In this document: in pieces, positions 11,401 through 21,539 of the stretch | Position numbering within the stretch: the first letter of the stretch is position 1 | Layout of the letters: each line of letters starts with the position of its first letter | Assembly: GCA_028641055.1 (NCBI GenBank) | Contig: CM054062.1 | Location: 277,505,232-277,569,231, forward strand | Length of the DNA: 64,000 nucleotides | From: Alopecurus myosuroides | Taxonomy: Eukaryota > Streptophyta > Magnoliopsida > Poales > Poaceae | Direction: 5' to 3' | Made by a program: the position numbers and the translations under genes | The notes under the pieces: generated by a model | Database searches by the model: none | The model's input: the letters and a program-made list of their open reading frames with translations, nothing else | What the model was told of the DNA's origin: nothing

Positions 11401-11633
11401 TGGAGGCACCCCCCCCTATTGATATGTTGGACAAATGGTCGACTGATCTGGCTAGGAGGAAGGAAGAGGCTGCAAAGAGGGAAGCAGAACTGGGCGTAAA
11501 GCCGTCTACCTCTACCCCAGCCGTGCCCCCGCCTGTTCGTCCAGAAGTGAAGAGCCCGGGTAAAGCTGCTGGTAAGGCCAAGGAGCAAGTCCAAGATTTA
11601 GACCCGGAGGACCACTCTCAGGACGCCGAGTAG
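8402..11633 (+). CDS. Element B antisense gene: Transposase_28-like, spliced, apparently intact
   Basis: A multi-exon gene antisense to gag. Coding exon 1 is 8402-9331 (310 codons) with RGFRPPGHPFFRDVLDHYNL and FDIGPNSILNISHFIVLSESYL (putative gypsy-type transposon domain PF04195). Further exons are 9428-9512 (acidic), 9590-about 9717 (Glu-rich then TKRKSQR), about 9815-9904 (boundaries uncertain), 10122-10506 (Pro/Ser-rich), 10671-10872 (coiled coil, EVRRREALEAEIKTLKKD) and 10966-11633 (C-terminal domain FFAGTKLLLDAIKW, ending DPEDHSQDAE). The GT-AG sites and phases that I checked join in frame. The exon order matches the A gene. Residues and exons are conserved, but no enzymatic motif is visible and function is unknown. 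Extra antisense ORFs are documented in Tat-lineage elements (for example Grande). Confidence 0.75.
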
Positions 11634-12678
11634 GACGCTACCTAGTGCTTTGTGTTTCTCGAGACTGATATGATTTTTGGCGGTGCGCCTGTGCACCATT
11701 GATGCTGATACTATGACTGTATGCTTATTAACTTATGATAACTCTTTGCCTCCCCTGGCTTTTGATAATCTCGATCCTTGTGTCACTTATAAGCTTATTC
11801 TCGATACTTCGAACTCTTGTTTTCAGTTTCCTTTTGAGACTCGGCTAACCGAGTATCGTAGGTTTTGATAGATGAACTTTTCTTTAAGTCCCCAATACTC
11901 GTAAATTAAGGTTTACAGGCTTTGGTAGTTAAACAGTTTGTTTCTGTTTCGAAGTCCCCAGTCCCCATGACCCAAAGTACGAGCCATAGGGGTGTGGCCT
12001 TTCTCAGATGACATACTGCTGTTTACCAAGCTGAATACCAATAGCTGTTTACATAAATACTGAAGTCATGCTTAATATTTGTTGAGTTTCCGGCTGTTCT
12101 AGCCTTATACTCTGCATGGACTTGTGGTTTAGATGACCCTTTTGATTATCTTGTACTGTAAGCCGGCTTTCGCGTGGATACCATGTCGTTGCATCTATAC
12201 GAAAAACAAGATCAAGCAAGCCGCATTGGGCTGCATAGTTTGATTGTAATCGTACGTGAACAGATCATGCCACTTTAGTGCGAGTCACATCGAGCTTAAG
12301 TAAGAATAACCAAGAAATTTGGCTCCTTTGTCCAGTTATAAGATTGCAGCTGTACCCGTTTTTTCGAGTAATCAGCCCTCATAACTCATAGGCATCATGG
12401 CCGGGTCTCCGGGTTTTGTGATTACTTATTGAAGCAGATCACCCCCCGGAGACCTATATTCATGTAATGTATTTCGATGATACTGATGTATTGATAGTAA
12501 GAATGTTACTTACTTGTAACTGAAGCAAAGACCATGATAAGACTCGAAACCATCTTCTTTTATCGATAAAAATTTCTTTTTTGAATCAGCAGGCCGCCTC
12601 ATTAAAAACCTTCCAGTCCCCTTAGGTACCCTGGATAGGAAAAGAGTGCGTATGAAACCTGCCGCCCATTACACTGTT
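11634..12678. other. Element B spacer between gag-protease and the antisense gene
   Basis: A non-coding spacer where the two convergent genes of B meet. Positions 12590-12675 match the sequence just after the integrase of A (22920-23005, inverted), which places the pol deletion junction near 12690. Degenerate gtccccagtcccc motifs at 11890-11975 correspond to the tandem-repeat region of A. No RNA gene was seen. Confidence 0.6.
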
Positions 12679-15600
12679 TTAGTTATTCTCGAGAGTCGGC
12701 CTCGCGTTGATACGGCCGATGCACATTCTCCACTTGCTATGCCCTTTCGTAATGAGTACCGGATTTGCTAGCCAGTCCGGGTATATCGTCCTTGAAACGT
12801 GATCAGCTGCGGATGGTGGTACGTCTTCTTCTTCCCTGCTGAGGGTTTTGAAAGTATTGCTCCTGATGAAGCCTACCATCTTAGGGTTTTGTTCTGCCCT
12901 AACTTTTGCTTTGTCCCCCTCAGGGGTTGGCTTTTTTGACGTTGTCCTCTCTTCTAGGTCTACCTGAGAACGGTAATGTTTGAGCTCTTCCTTCCTGCAG
13001 GCTTGCTCGGCCATTGCCGCGTCTCCCTCATCGCACTCAGCCGCTATATCCCGGTTTCCGTGTATTGTAATGGTCTTCTTGGGACCCGGGATTTTCAGTT
13101 GTAGGTACACATAACACGGTCTTGCCATGAACTTGGCATAAGCCGGCCTTCCAAACAATGCATGATAAGGACTGCGCAACTTTACTACCTCAAAGGTAAG
13201 CCACTCGACTCGATAATTATCCTTCGACTCTCCAAAAGCTACTTCCAGTGCTACCTTTCCTTCAGGGCATGCTGAGTGACCCGGCACTATCCCGTGAAAA
13301 ACTGTTGTACTCTTTTGCAGCTGCGATTCCTTTAAGCCCATTCGCAGAAAAGTTTCCCAGTACAGGATATTGATACTACTTCCTCCATCCATCAAGACTT
13401 TTTTCAGCTCGTAGCCGTTGACCTGTGGTGCCACTACCAAAGCTAAAACTCCCGGGTGATCAACTCTATCCGGGTGATCCTTCCTGCTCCATGTTACCTC
13501 TTGTTCTGACCACCTCAAATACCTTGGAACAGCGGAAGAGACCGAATTAACTGCTTGTTTCAGTATCTTCTTATCCTTGTTAGAGCCTCCTGTAGTGTGC
13601 ACATGATATTGACCCAGTTGTTTGGGGTTAGCTTGAAAGCCTCCTGCTCCATTTTGATTGTTACCTTGATTTCCAGCTGGCGGATTGCCGGCTGGGGGCG
13701 GCCCGTTACCCAGGTTTCCACCTAGCCCCGGACCTCCTCCCCGGCCCGCACCTCGCATAGCTCTGTTCACTTCTTCGTTCTTCCACCTTTGTAAGTCGGC
13801 ACATTGCTCTAGTGAATGATTGGCCGGCTTGCCATTCCTACTATGCTTCGGGCACGCCATCCTAAATATGTCCCAACTGTTGCTTGGTCTTGGAGGTCCT
13901 TGGTAGTGTCCCCCATTGTGATTTCCAGTATTGAAATTCCCTTCGGATCTAGGTCTTGAAGACCCGGCCTCCGTATTGGCCACAAACTCGGAATTCCCCT
14001 CAAACGGGCGCTTGTTCTGGTTACTTCCATTATTGTTTAGCGCCGATCCATTGCCGGTTTTCCCACTGTTACTTGCGCTTGCTTTTGCCTTCTTGTCATC
14101 AACTTCCTCCTCTGTGGTGTCCGTTGCAGCGTGTTTGTTGCACGCATCCATTAACTCTCCCATTGTAACCTCCGCTGCATTCCTACTAGATTTCATGCGA
14201 GTTAGCTTTTGCACTAAAGGAACATACTTACATGTTTTTGCCATAGCTTGTAGCGCGTCCTTAGGCTGGATATCCGTAGACGAGTGGAGTATCTCCATAA
14301 CCCGGCGTACCCAGCTGCGTGCCGATTCTCCTTTCTTCTGAACGCATCTTTCTAAATCATCAATAGTAAATAACTTTCTGCATGTCCCATGAAAGTGCTT
14401 GATGAATGCGGTCTTTAGCTCCTCCCACGATTTGATCGATTTTTCCGGTAGGTTGGTGAACCATAATTTTGCTGCTCCCTCTGACATCATTAAGTACATG
14501 AATTTGGCTTGGAGATTCTCGGATGCGTTGCGAATTGACATTGCCATCTCATAGCTGCTCAGCCACGTTTCTGGATCCATTGTTGGCTCATAATTTACTA
14601 CTTTCCCCGGCTCTTTGAACTTCTCCGGGTAAGGTTCTGCTCTGATATCGTCCGAAAGGCACTTTGGTCCCGCAAGGGCGGTTGGGGCCGGTCTTGCCCG
14701 GGAAACGCGTGACCCGGCTGGGGGTACCGCGGGGTGCGGCACCACCGGTAACTCGTGCGCTGCAGACCCGGCCCCGGCTCTTCTGGCCCTGGAGCTGTCC
14801 ACTACTGCCTGTGCTGCTGATACTGCCGGTACTGTCTGGACGCGCGGTGGGGGTAGCATCTGCTGCTGCTCTTCCCTTCGTCGTGCCGCGCTTGTTTGGA
14901 CGTTGCCCTGTTGTTGACTCACGTATGGCGTCCCATGCATCCCACTTCTGTGATCTGGATAATTGACTTGCTGTGCTACCGCGGTGTGCAGCAGATCTAT
15001 CGCTCGCCGGGTTTCTTCTGCGTGCGGCGAGTCTCTTACAGGAATCTGGTTTAATGCGAGTGTTGCTGCATACACGTTGTCCATGGGGTTGTTGTAGTGA
15101 CCTGCTGGGGTACGGAATCGCGATGGTGGAGGCGGCATGGTGTTGCCGGCTGTCGCCCCCGCCCGAGGCAAGGGTAATCCGGCTGGCGCGTTTACCAGCT
15201 GCACTCCCGTTGCTGGTTGCGGTATGGTCCCTTGGTTCGCCGGTGGGATTGGCTGATCTTGAGGCGTGAACACCAGGGCAGTCGGGTTGATAACCCCTCC
15301 TGTTGCCGGTAGCATAGTTCGGTGCCTTTGGTGAATCCTCGTCGTCTCCTCCCGAAGCCGGGTCTCTAGGTCATCCAGTTCCCGCTGCCGCGCTGCCATC
15401 CCCTGCTTTTCTGCTTCTACCTGCCTTCTTTGCTGCTCCAATGCACGACGAGCTACGTCCAGATCTCTTACACGCTCTGCTGCGTTTTCTGGGGTGATAA
15501 CTGTAGCTAGGACTGTGGGATCCAAGATCAAATTATTATCAAACAGAGCTGGGTGACGAGGGTTCGAGGGGCCCGCCCCCGGTGTCCGGTTTGCTTGGAA

Positions 15601-16317
15601 CCCAAACATATTTGCGTGTCGCTCCTCCTCCGCTGGGCGACTGGTGACTGATGCCGATTCTCCATCGACCTGGGCCAAGATCGGGCCAGCCGTACCTTGT
15701 TGCTGAGCCAGCACCTGCGCCGCCCCGACTGGCGCCGCGGCTGCGTTTCCTTGAGTGGTATTGATTGCGGGGGCCGCATAAACTGCAACCCGGCGCATAA
15801 TGCTTGGCGTAGATTCGTACCGTTCTTCCTCTTCGCTATTTTCCTTCTCGTATCGGTCCTCCGATAAATCCCGTATAGACTCGGTACCTTCCTCCCTCTC
15901 TGTCGGACCCGTTGTTCCGATCGATTCTTCTTTTTCCGATTGAACACGCGTGTCCTCCCCTGACACAGAATCAGATTCAAGATTATCACGGCTCGAATTG
16001 GAAGCACATACCATACCGATGAAGACGTTGATGCGGCCGACTGTCACGACGGATCCGGTTTCGAGGTGATCCGACTCTGGCCCCCAGCCAGAATCGTCTA
16101 CCATCTTCTCTCCTTGGTTGTTGACGTAGATTTCTCCGACGACGAGGTTCCTCATGTTCTTCCGAGCTTCTCCCGTGATGTAAACACCTTTGGACGCAGG
16201 CCCCACGGTGGGCGCCAACTGTCGTGGGATAATCACGGCAGATGTTACCGGGGGTAACTGATCTAGGGGCAAGTCGACGCAGGTATTTGGGAGAGGGTTT
16301 AGCTCGAAGGAAGACAT
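12679..16317 (-). CDS. Element B Gag-protease polyprotein, with an RT stub at its C-terminus
   Basis: A single open frame of 1212 codons plus stop. The first ATG is at 16317, inside the 5' LTR; the frame then crosses the LTR end and the PBS (IPRQLAPTVGP). An acidic, Ser-rich N-terminal part is followed by a predicted coiled coil (ALEQQRRQVEAEKQGMAARQ), the retrotransposon Gag domain at about residues 555-700 (AMSIRNASENLQAKFMYLMM), a C-x2-H-x8-H-x4-C motif near 823 and an aspartic protease with VLMDGGSSINIL near 976. The last 30 residues (YPDWLANPVLITKGHSKWRMC) are the very start of RT, after which the reading frame ends: the rest of pol has been removed by deletion. Gag would assemble particles and protease would process them. 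Confidence 0.9.
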   Translation of the reverse strand: MSSFELNPLPNTCVDLPLDQLPPVTSAVIIPRQLAPTVGPASKGVYITGEARKNMRNLVVGEIYVNNQGEKMVDDSGWGPESDHLETGSVVTVGRINVFIGMVCASNSSRDNLESDSVSGEDTRVQSEKEESIGTTGPTEREEGTESIRDLSEDRYEKENSEEEERYESTPSIMRRVAVYAAPAINTTQGNAAAAPVGAAQVLAQQQGTAGPILAQVDGESASVTSRPAEEERHANMFGFQANRTPGAGPSNPRHPALFDNNLILDPTVLATVITPENAAERVRDLDVARRALEQQRRQVEAEKQGMAARQRELDDLETRLREETTRIHQRHRTMLPATGGVINPTALVFTPQDQPIPPANQGTIPQPATGVQLVNAPAGLPLPRAGATAGNTMPPPPSRFRTPAGHYNNPMDNVYAATLALNQIPVRDSPHAEETRRAIDLLHTAVAQQVNYPDHRSGMHGTPYVSQQQGNVQTSAARRREEQQQMLPPPRVQTVPAVSAAQAVVDSSRARRAGAGSAAHELPVVPHPAVPPAGSRVSRARPAPTALAGPKCLSDDIRAEPYPEKFKEPGKVVNYEPTMDPETWLSSYEMAMSIRNASENLQAKFMYLMMSEGAAKLWFTNLPEKSIKSWEELKTAFIKHFHGTCRKLFTIDDLERCVQKKGESARSWVRRVMEILHSSTDIQPKDALQAMAKTCKYVPLVQKLTRMKSSRNAAEVTMGELMDACNKHAATDTTEEEVDDKKAKASASNSGKTGNGSALNNNGSNQNKRPFEGNSEFVANTEAGSSRPRSEGNFNTGNHNGGHYQGPPRPSNSWDIFRMACPKHSRNGKPANHSLEQCADLQRWKNEEVNRAMRGAGRGGGPGLGGNLGNGPPPAGNPPAGNQGNNQNGAGGFQANPKQLGQYHVHTTGGSNKDKKILKQAVNSVSSAVPRYLRWSEQEVTWSRKDHPDRVDHPGVLALVVAPQVNGYELKKVLMDGGSSINILYWETFLRMGLKESQLQKSTTVFHGIVPGHSACPEGKVALEVAFGESKDNYRVEWLTFEVVKLRSPYHALFGRPAYAKFMARPCYVYLQLKIPGPKKTITIHGNRDIAAECDEGDAAMAEQACRKEELKHYRSQVDLEERTTSKKPTPEGDKAKVRAEQNPKMVGFIRSNTFKTLSREEEDVPPSAADHVSRTIYPDWLANPVLITKGHSKWRMCIGRINARPTLENN
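16200..16217 (-). promoter_or_regulatory. Element B primer-binding site, complementary to tRNA-Lys
   Basis: The complement of 16200-16217 is tggcgcccaccgtggggc, the same 18 bases as in A and at the same two-base distance from the LTR end. Confidence 0.8.
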
Positions 16318-16674
16318 GGCGAAAAGCAATCTAAGAGCCGGAAAACAACTCGCCGGATCTCGATATGATTATACTGGATACTCGATAATAGGTGTTACAG
16401 TTATGACTTGAATCTCTGGCAAACTAAACCTAGGGGCCGGTTTATAAAGCACCCGTACACCCCTAACTTGCCCTTCAAGGCACATCTTTGAGTCCTACTC
16501 GAACTCCACATATAAAGCCTATCTTTCCTTATCGCAACCCACAAGCCGGGTTACGCATCTCACAAGCCTTTGGGCCTTCTAATAATCTCTTTACCCCTAT
16601 CCGGGTATTGCTCAGCTCACCTCGGGCCGGATTATACCTCGAAGTGGGCCTACCGGGTTACTATCCCCCCATCA
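16220..16674 (-). repeat. Element B 5' LTR
   Basis: 455 bp on the minus strand, beginning tgatggggggatagt (at 16674) and ending atcccacgaca (at 16220). The promoter-like ttataaaccggc is at about 16436-16447. The first 98 bases from the inner end encode the Gag N-terminus. Confidence 0.95.
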
Positions 16675-18900
16675 CGCGGTCTACACAGCCCCTGCAATAA
16701 ATCTTAATCAGGGTGATGTGACGGTAGCCGCGGCTGGTGCGGCGCAACCGCTGGCCCAGCAACGAACACCGGCTAACGGAAACCCGGTTGCAGCACGGGT
16801 TGATGGTGAGCCGGCATCAGTTACCAGCGAGACAGGGGAAAATGCATATCTCAGGAACACGTTCGGGTTCATGGCAAACAGAGCAACAGGAGCAGGAACT
16901 TCACGTCCGCAAAACCCGGCTCTGTTCAGCAATAACCTGATCTCGGATCCCACTGTATTGGCAACGGTGATAACCCCAGAAAACGCAGCAGCGCGTGCCC
17001 GAGATCTAGATGTAGCCCGCCGGGCATTGGAACAACAAAGAAGGGAAGTAGAAGCTGAGAGGCAAGGTATGGACGCACGCCAGCGTGAGTTGGAAGAATT
17101 GGAGGATCGTATTCAGGCTCAAACAACTAGGATATATAATCAGAGGCATCAGAAGAGGCTACCGGCGGTGGGTGGAAACCTACAGTCGGCCACGCTGTTT
17201 ATTACACCCCAAGATCAGCCAATTCCGGCTGTGAACCAGGGAACCGGGTTTCAAGGAGCGACGCTCGGGGGGGCAGCCGGAAAACGTACCAACCGTACCC
17301 GCGTTGCCCGCCGGGACCCTTGGAGGCAATGCGGCGCCACCACCGTCACGATTTCACACCCCTCCGGGTCACTTCAATAACCCCATGGATAACGTGTACG
17401 CTGCGACTTTGGCGCTCGACCATATTCCATTAGGAGAATCGCCCCAGGCGATTGAGACCCGGCGAGCTATAGAGATGTTGCGGACCGTGGTGCCTCAGCA
17501 GGTTAATTACCCGGACAACAGAAGCGGTTTACACGGGCGTCGTATGTCAGTCGGCAACCCGGAAATACGAGAAATATTCAATCAAGCTCGGCGTGACGGA
17601 GGGCAGAGCAGCAGCAAATGCCGCCTCCTCCTCACAGGCCAGCGGTTCCCGCGGCCTCGGCGGCACAAGCAATTGTCAACAGCTCCCGGGCAAGGCGTAT
17701 GGCCGGGTCTGCGGTGCGAGGGCCAGTAGGTGGTGTGCCCCCTGCGGCGCCCGCCGAATCTCATGTTTCCCGCGCAAGGCCGGTTCTGACAAATTTAGCC
17801 GGGCCCAAGTGCCTGTCGGATGCCATCAGAGCTGAGCCATACCCGGATAAATTCAAGGAACCGGGTAAAGTTGTCAATTATGAGCCAACCATGGATCCTG
17901 AGACCTGGTTGAGTAGTTATGAAATGGCGATGTCTATTCGCAATGCATCAGAAAAACTCCAAGCCAAGTTCATGTACCTTATGATGTCTGAAGGAGCAGC
18001 AAAATTATGGTTCAACAACCTGCCTGAAAAATCCATCAATTCGTGGAGTGATTTAAAATCGGCTTTCATCAAGCATTTTCATGGAATATGCAGGAAACTA
18101 TATATAGTCGATGACTTGGACAGATGTATCCAAAAGAAAGAAGAATCGACACGCAGCTGGGTACGCCGGGTTATGGAGATACTTCATTCTTCCACAGACA
18201 TTCAACCGAAAGATGCAATACAAGCCATGGCAAAGACATGCAGATACACGCCTTTGGTGCAAAAATTGGTGCACATGAAATACAGCATGCATGTGTCGGA
18301 AATCACTATGGGGGAATTAATGGACGCGTGCAATAAGCATGCCTCCACTGATATCACGGAAGAGGACATAGAGGAAAAGAAAGGGAAGGCCACCATGAGA
18401 AGTAATGGGAAACCCGGCAACAGCGCTACGCCGGGTAATAATGGAGGTGGTAAAGGAAATAACCAGCATAAACGTCCGTACGAGGGAAACTCTGAGTTAG
18501 TCGCCAATACCGAGGCCGGATTCCCAAGGCCCAGGGTAGATGGAAACTTCAACGGAGGAGGAAATTATCACGGACCACCGCGGCCGGCTAACCACATAGA
18601 AGCCTTCAGGATGCCTTGCCCGCGTCATAGTAGGAATGGCAAGCCGGCTAATCATTCACTGGAGCAGTGCGTGGACTTACAGAGATGAAAAAACGAGGAG
18701 ATACAGAAGGCCCTACGAGGCGCAGGCCGGGGAGGAGGACCGGTTCTGGGTGGAAACCCGGGCAACGGACCACCCCCCGCTTGCAACGCGGGAGGCGGTA
18801 ATCCGGGTAATAACCAGGGTGGTGCGGGTGGCTTCCAGGCCAATCTAAAGCAATTAGGGCAATACCATGTCCACACCACTGGGACCTCTAGAAGGGAGAG
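16675..18900 (+). pseudogene. Element A gag, 3' part
   Basis: This continues Gag after element B. A coiled-coil-like stretch (ARALEQQRREVEAERQGM, about 17010-17080) is followed by frameshifts near 17280 and 17590, then the retrotransposon Gag domain (about 17880-18260: AMSIRNASEKLQAKFMYLMM, SWSDLKSAFIKHFHG). The C-terminal cysteine/histidine motif is C-x2-H-x8-H-x4-C (starting at CPRHSRNG, about 18616). A TGA at 18686-18688 stands where B has TGG (Trp). The glycine-rich tail to about 18860 is in another frame. In the family Gag forms the particle that packages element RNA. This copy has at least three frameshifts and one stop. Confidence 0.8.
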
Positions 18901-18904
18901 AAAG

Positions 18905-19710
18905 GTGCTCAAGAGAGAGGTAAACTCGGTTTCCTCGGGTGTCCCAAGATACCTGAGATGGTCAGATCAAGAAGTAACATGGAGCAGGAGAGATCACCCA
19001 GAAGCAATAGAGCATCCGGGTGTGCTAGCTTTGGTGGTAGCGCCACAGGTCAATGGTTACAAACTGAAGAAAGTTTTGATGGATGGTGGGAGTAGCATCA
19101 ATATCCTATACTGGGAAACCTTTTTACGTATGGGGCTCAAGGAGTCTCAGTTGTAGAAAAGTTCCACGGTTTTCAATGGCATTGTGCCAGGACATTCGGC
19201 CTCCCCTGAGGGAAAGATTACACAAGAGGTTCTTTTGGAGAATCGAAGGATAATTACAGAGTAGAGTGGCTCACATTCGAGGTGGTGAAATTGCGTAGTC
19301 CTTATCATGCGCTGTCCGGAAGGCCGGCTTACGCCAAATTCATGGCTAGGCCATGTTATGTGTACTTACAGCTAAAAATACCGGGTCCTAAACAAACTAT
19401 CACTATACATGGAAACAGGGCTGTGGCAGCCGAGTGTGATGAGGGAGATGCGGCACTTGCAGAACAAGCTTGTGCAAAGGAAGAACTCAGGTATTACCGG
19501 TCTCAGGTAGACCCGGAAGATCGAACAGCTTTAAAGAAACCAAACACGGACGATGAGAGAGCCAAGTTTAAGGCAGCCCAAGATACAAAGATGGTGGCTT
19601 TTATTGAGGGTGACTCTTCCAAACAGTTTGCTATAGGTTCTAACCTGGGTAATGAGGAGGAAGAGACACTCATAAAGTTTATTCGCGGGAATCAGGACGT
19701 GTTCGCCTAG
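18905..19710 (+). pseudogene. Element A protease
   Basis: Aspartic protease region. The active-site motif is VLMDGGSSINIL (about 19074-19110), with Asp-Gly-Gly in place of Asp-Ser/Thr-Gly, the same as in B and common in Tat elements. A TAG at 19154-19156 stops the frame (B continues as QKSTTVF). A frameshift follows near 19225. The frame then runs LRSPYHALSGRPAYAKFMA to a TAG at 19708-19710, just before the RT. The flap-like GRPAYAKF is preserved. It is inactive as it stands. Confidence 0.75.
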
Positions 19711-19722
19711 ACACCGAGTGAC

Positions 19723-21060
19723 ATGCCGGGTATCCCGACCGAGCTCGCTGAACACAGCTTGTATGTTGATCCCAAGTCTCAGCCAGTGAAGCAAGGCCTG
19801 AGAAAAATGAACGAGGAAAGGAGAAAGGCTATAGGGGCAGAGATAGCTCGGCTCCTAGCAGCCGGCTTTATCATGGAGGTCTTTCACCCGGACTGGCTGG
19901 CAAACCCGGTTTTAGTGCTGAAAAAGAACAATGAGTGGAGAATGTGCATAGATTATACAAGTCTCAACAAGCATTGTCCAAAGGATCCATTTGCCCTTCC
20001 AAGGATAGATCAGATCATAGATGCAGTCGCAGGAAGTGACCTATTATGCTTCCTAGACGCTTATTCCGGGTATCACTAGATAAAACTAAAAAAGGAAGAT
20101 TGGGAGAAAACATCATTTATAACTCTTTTTGGGGCCTTTTGCTACAAAACTATGACCTCTGGATTGAAAAATGCAGGTGCAACATACCAACGGTGTATTC
20201 AGAAGTGCTTCGAGGATCAGATTGGACGCAACGTCCACGCTTACGTTGATGATGTGGTGATCAAAACAAGGAAGGCAGAAACATTCATTGACGACCTGAA
20301 AGAAACATTCAAGAACCTGAGGAGATACCAGATGAAGCTTAACCCGACCTAGTGCGTGTTTGGGGTTCCCGCGGGGAAGTTACTCGGTTTCATCGTTTCT
20401 GAGCGGGGGATTGAGGCTAACCCGGAAAAGATCAAAGCCATCCAGAGCCTGAAAAGGCCGGAAGAGCTGAAACATGTCTAGAAGCTTACGGGATGCGTGG
20501 CCGCGTTAAGCCGGTTTATATCCCGGCTCGGACAAAAAGCGATACCCCTATACCGACTCTTGAAGAAAACAGACAAGTTCGTGCGGGACCAAGAGGCGGA
20601 CGAAGCATTCGAGGCCCTGAAAAAGCAGTTATCTGAGGCGCCGGTTCTGGCGGCACCGGGTCCCAAGGAACCCATGTTACTATATGTTGCGGCTGGGCCC
20701 CGGGCAGTTAGCGCAGTGGTTGTGGTTGAGCGCAAGGAGGATGGGAAGGATTACCCGGTGCAAAGGCCGGTTTACTATGTGAGCGAGGTCTTATCGGAAG
20801 CAAAGCAGCGATACCCTCACTGGCAAAAGCTAGTTTTTGGGGTATTTATGGCCAGCCGGAAATTGAAGTCGTACTTTCAGGAACACCCCATCACGGTGGT
20901 AAGCTCAATTCCAATGGCAGATATCATAAGAAATTCAGACGCAACAGGCAGGGTGGCCAAGTGGGCCATTGAGATGGGAGACTACCACATCAACTATGAG
21001 CCACGGTCCGCGATCAAGTCTCAAGCTTTAGTCGATTTCGTCAACGATTGGACTCACACA
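19723..21060 (+). pseudogene. Element A reverse transcriptase and RNase H
   Basis: The RT starts with the gypsy block RKMNEERRKAIGAEIARLLAAG and HPDWLANPVLVLKKNNEWRMC, followed by DYTSLNKHCPKDPFALPRID and FLDAYSGYH. The catalytic motif YVDD is at about 20242-20255. The C-terminal RNase H follows (PMLLYVAAGPRAVSAVVV at about 20670 and RPVYYVSEVLSEAKQRYPHWQKL). Stops are TAG at 20077-20079, 20350-20352 and 20479-20481, and the frame shifts near 20085-20150. In the family this enzyme copies element RNA into DNA and degrades the RNA strand. This copy cannot make a complete enzyme. Confidence 0.85.
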
Positions 21061-21089
21061 AGCATGCCCATAATGATGCCAAGTTCAGA

Positions 21090-21480
21090 GTCTTGGGTGA
21101 TGAACTTTGATGGTTCCAAGCAGTACGAGGGGTCAGGAGCTGGTGTGGTACTCACGTCGCCAAAAGGTGATAAGGTGCGTTACGTATTACAAATCCACTT
21201 TGATTGCTCTAACAACGTGGCTGAGTATGAGGCCCTGTTACATGGACTACGAGTGGCAAAGGAGATGAACATTAAGCGTATAAGGTGCTACGGAGACTCG
21301 GATCTCGTGGTACAGCAGGTCTCAGGAACATGGGACAGAAAGGATGCAACAATGGCAGCTTACCGCAGAGAAGTGGACAAGGTAGCCGGGTCTTTTTCTG
21401 GGTATCAGGTGGAGCACATTGATAGGCGAAAGAACAAGGCAGCAGATGCGCTGGCCAGACTCGGTTCGCGCCGAGAGCCG
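21090..21480 (+). pseudogene. Element A second (archaeal-type) RNase H domain
   Basis: A second RNase H domain lies between the first RNase H and integrase, in the long open frame 20497-22428. Motifs in order are MNFDGSKQYEGSGAGVVL, NNVAEYEALLHGLRVA, CYGDSDLVVQQVSG and NKAADALARLGS, giving the D-E-D-D catalytic set. This additional aRH is a known signature of the Tat lineage and supports classifying A there. The domain is uninterrupted, but upstream stops would prevent its translation from the polyprotein. Confidence 0.85.
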
Positions 21481-21539
21481 GTTCCGCCTAATGTCTTTTT
21501 GGACGAGTTATGGCGGCCCTCTGTTAGAACCGAATCTAA

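Larger units (their letters stand above)
6777..16674 (-). mobile_element. Element B: young, pol-deleted Tat-lineage retrotransposon
   Basis: A 9,898-bp element, sense strand minus. LTRs of 455 bp lie at 16220-16674 (5') and 6777-7231 (3'), and by eye are identical. The flanking duplication cgcgg (6772-6776, 16675-16679) is perfect. It contains PBS, an intact gag-protease ORF, a remnant of RT (about 20 residues) and the spliced antisense gene, but no RT core, RNase H or integrase. It therefore needs enzymes from another element. The PBS, polypurine tract, Gag start in the LTR and antisense gene are shared with A, which B has entered in reverse orientation. Identical LTRs and intact ORFs point to a very recent insertion. 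Confidence 0.95.

Noticed and set aside
13931..15269. Open frames on the plus strand opposite the B gag
   Set aside because: They mirror the GC-rich minus-strand Gag-protease ORF and have no domain wording; the sense frame is intact and explains them.
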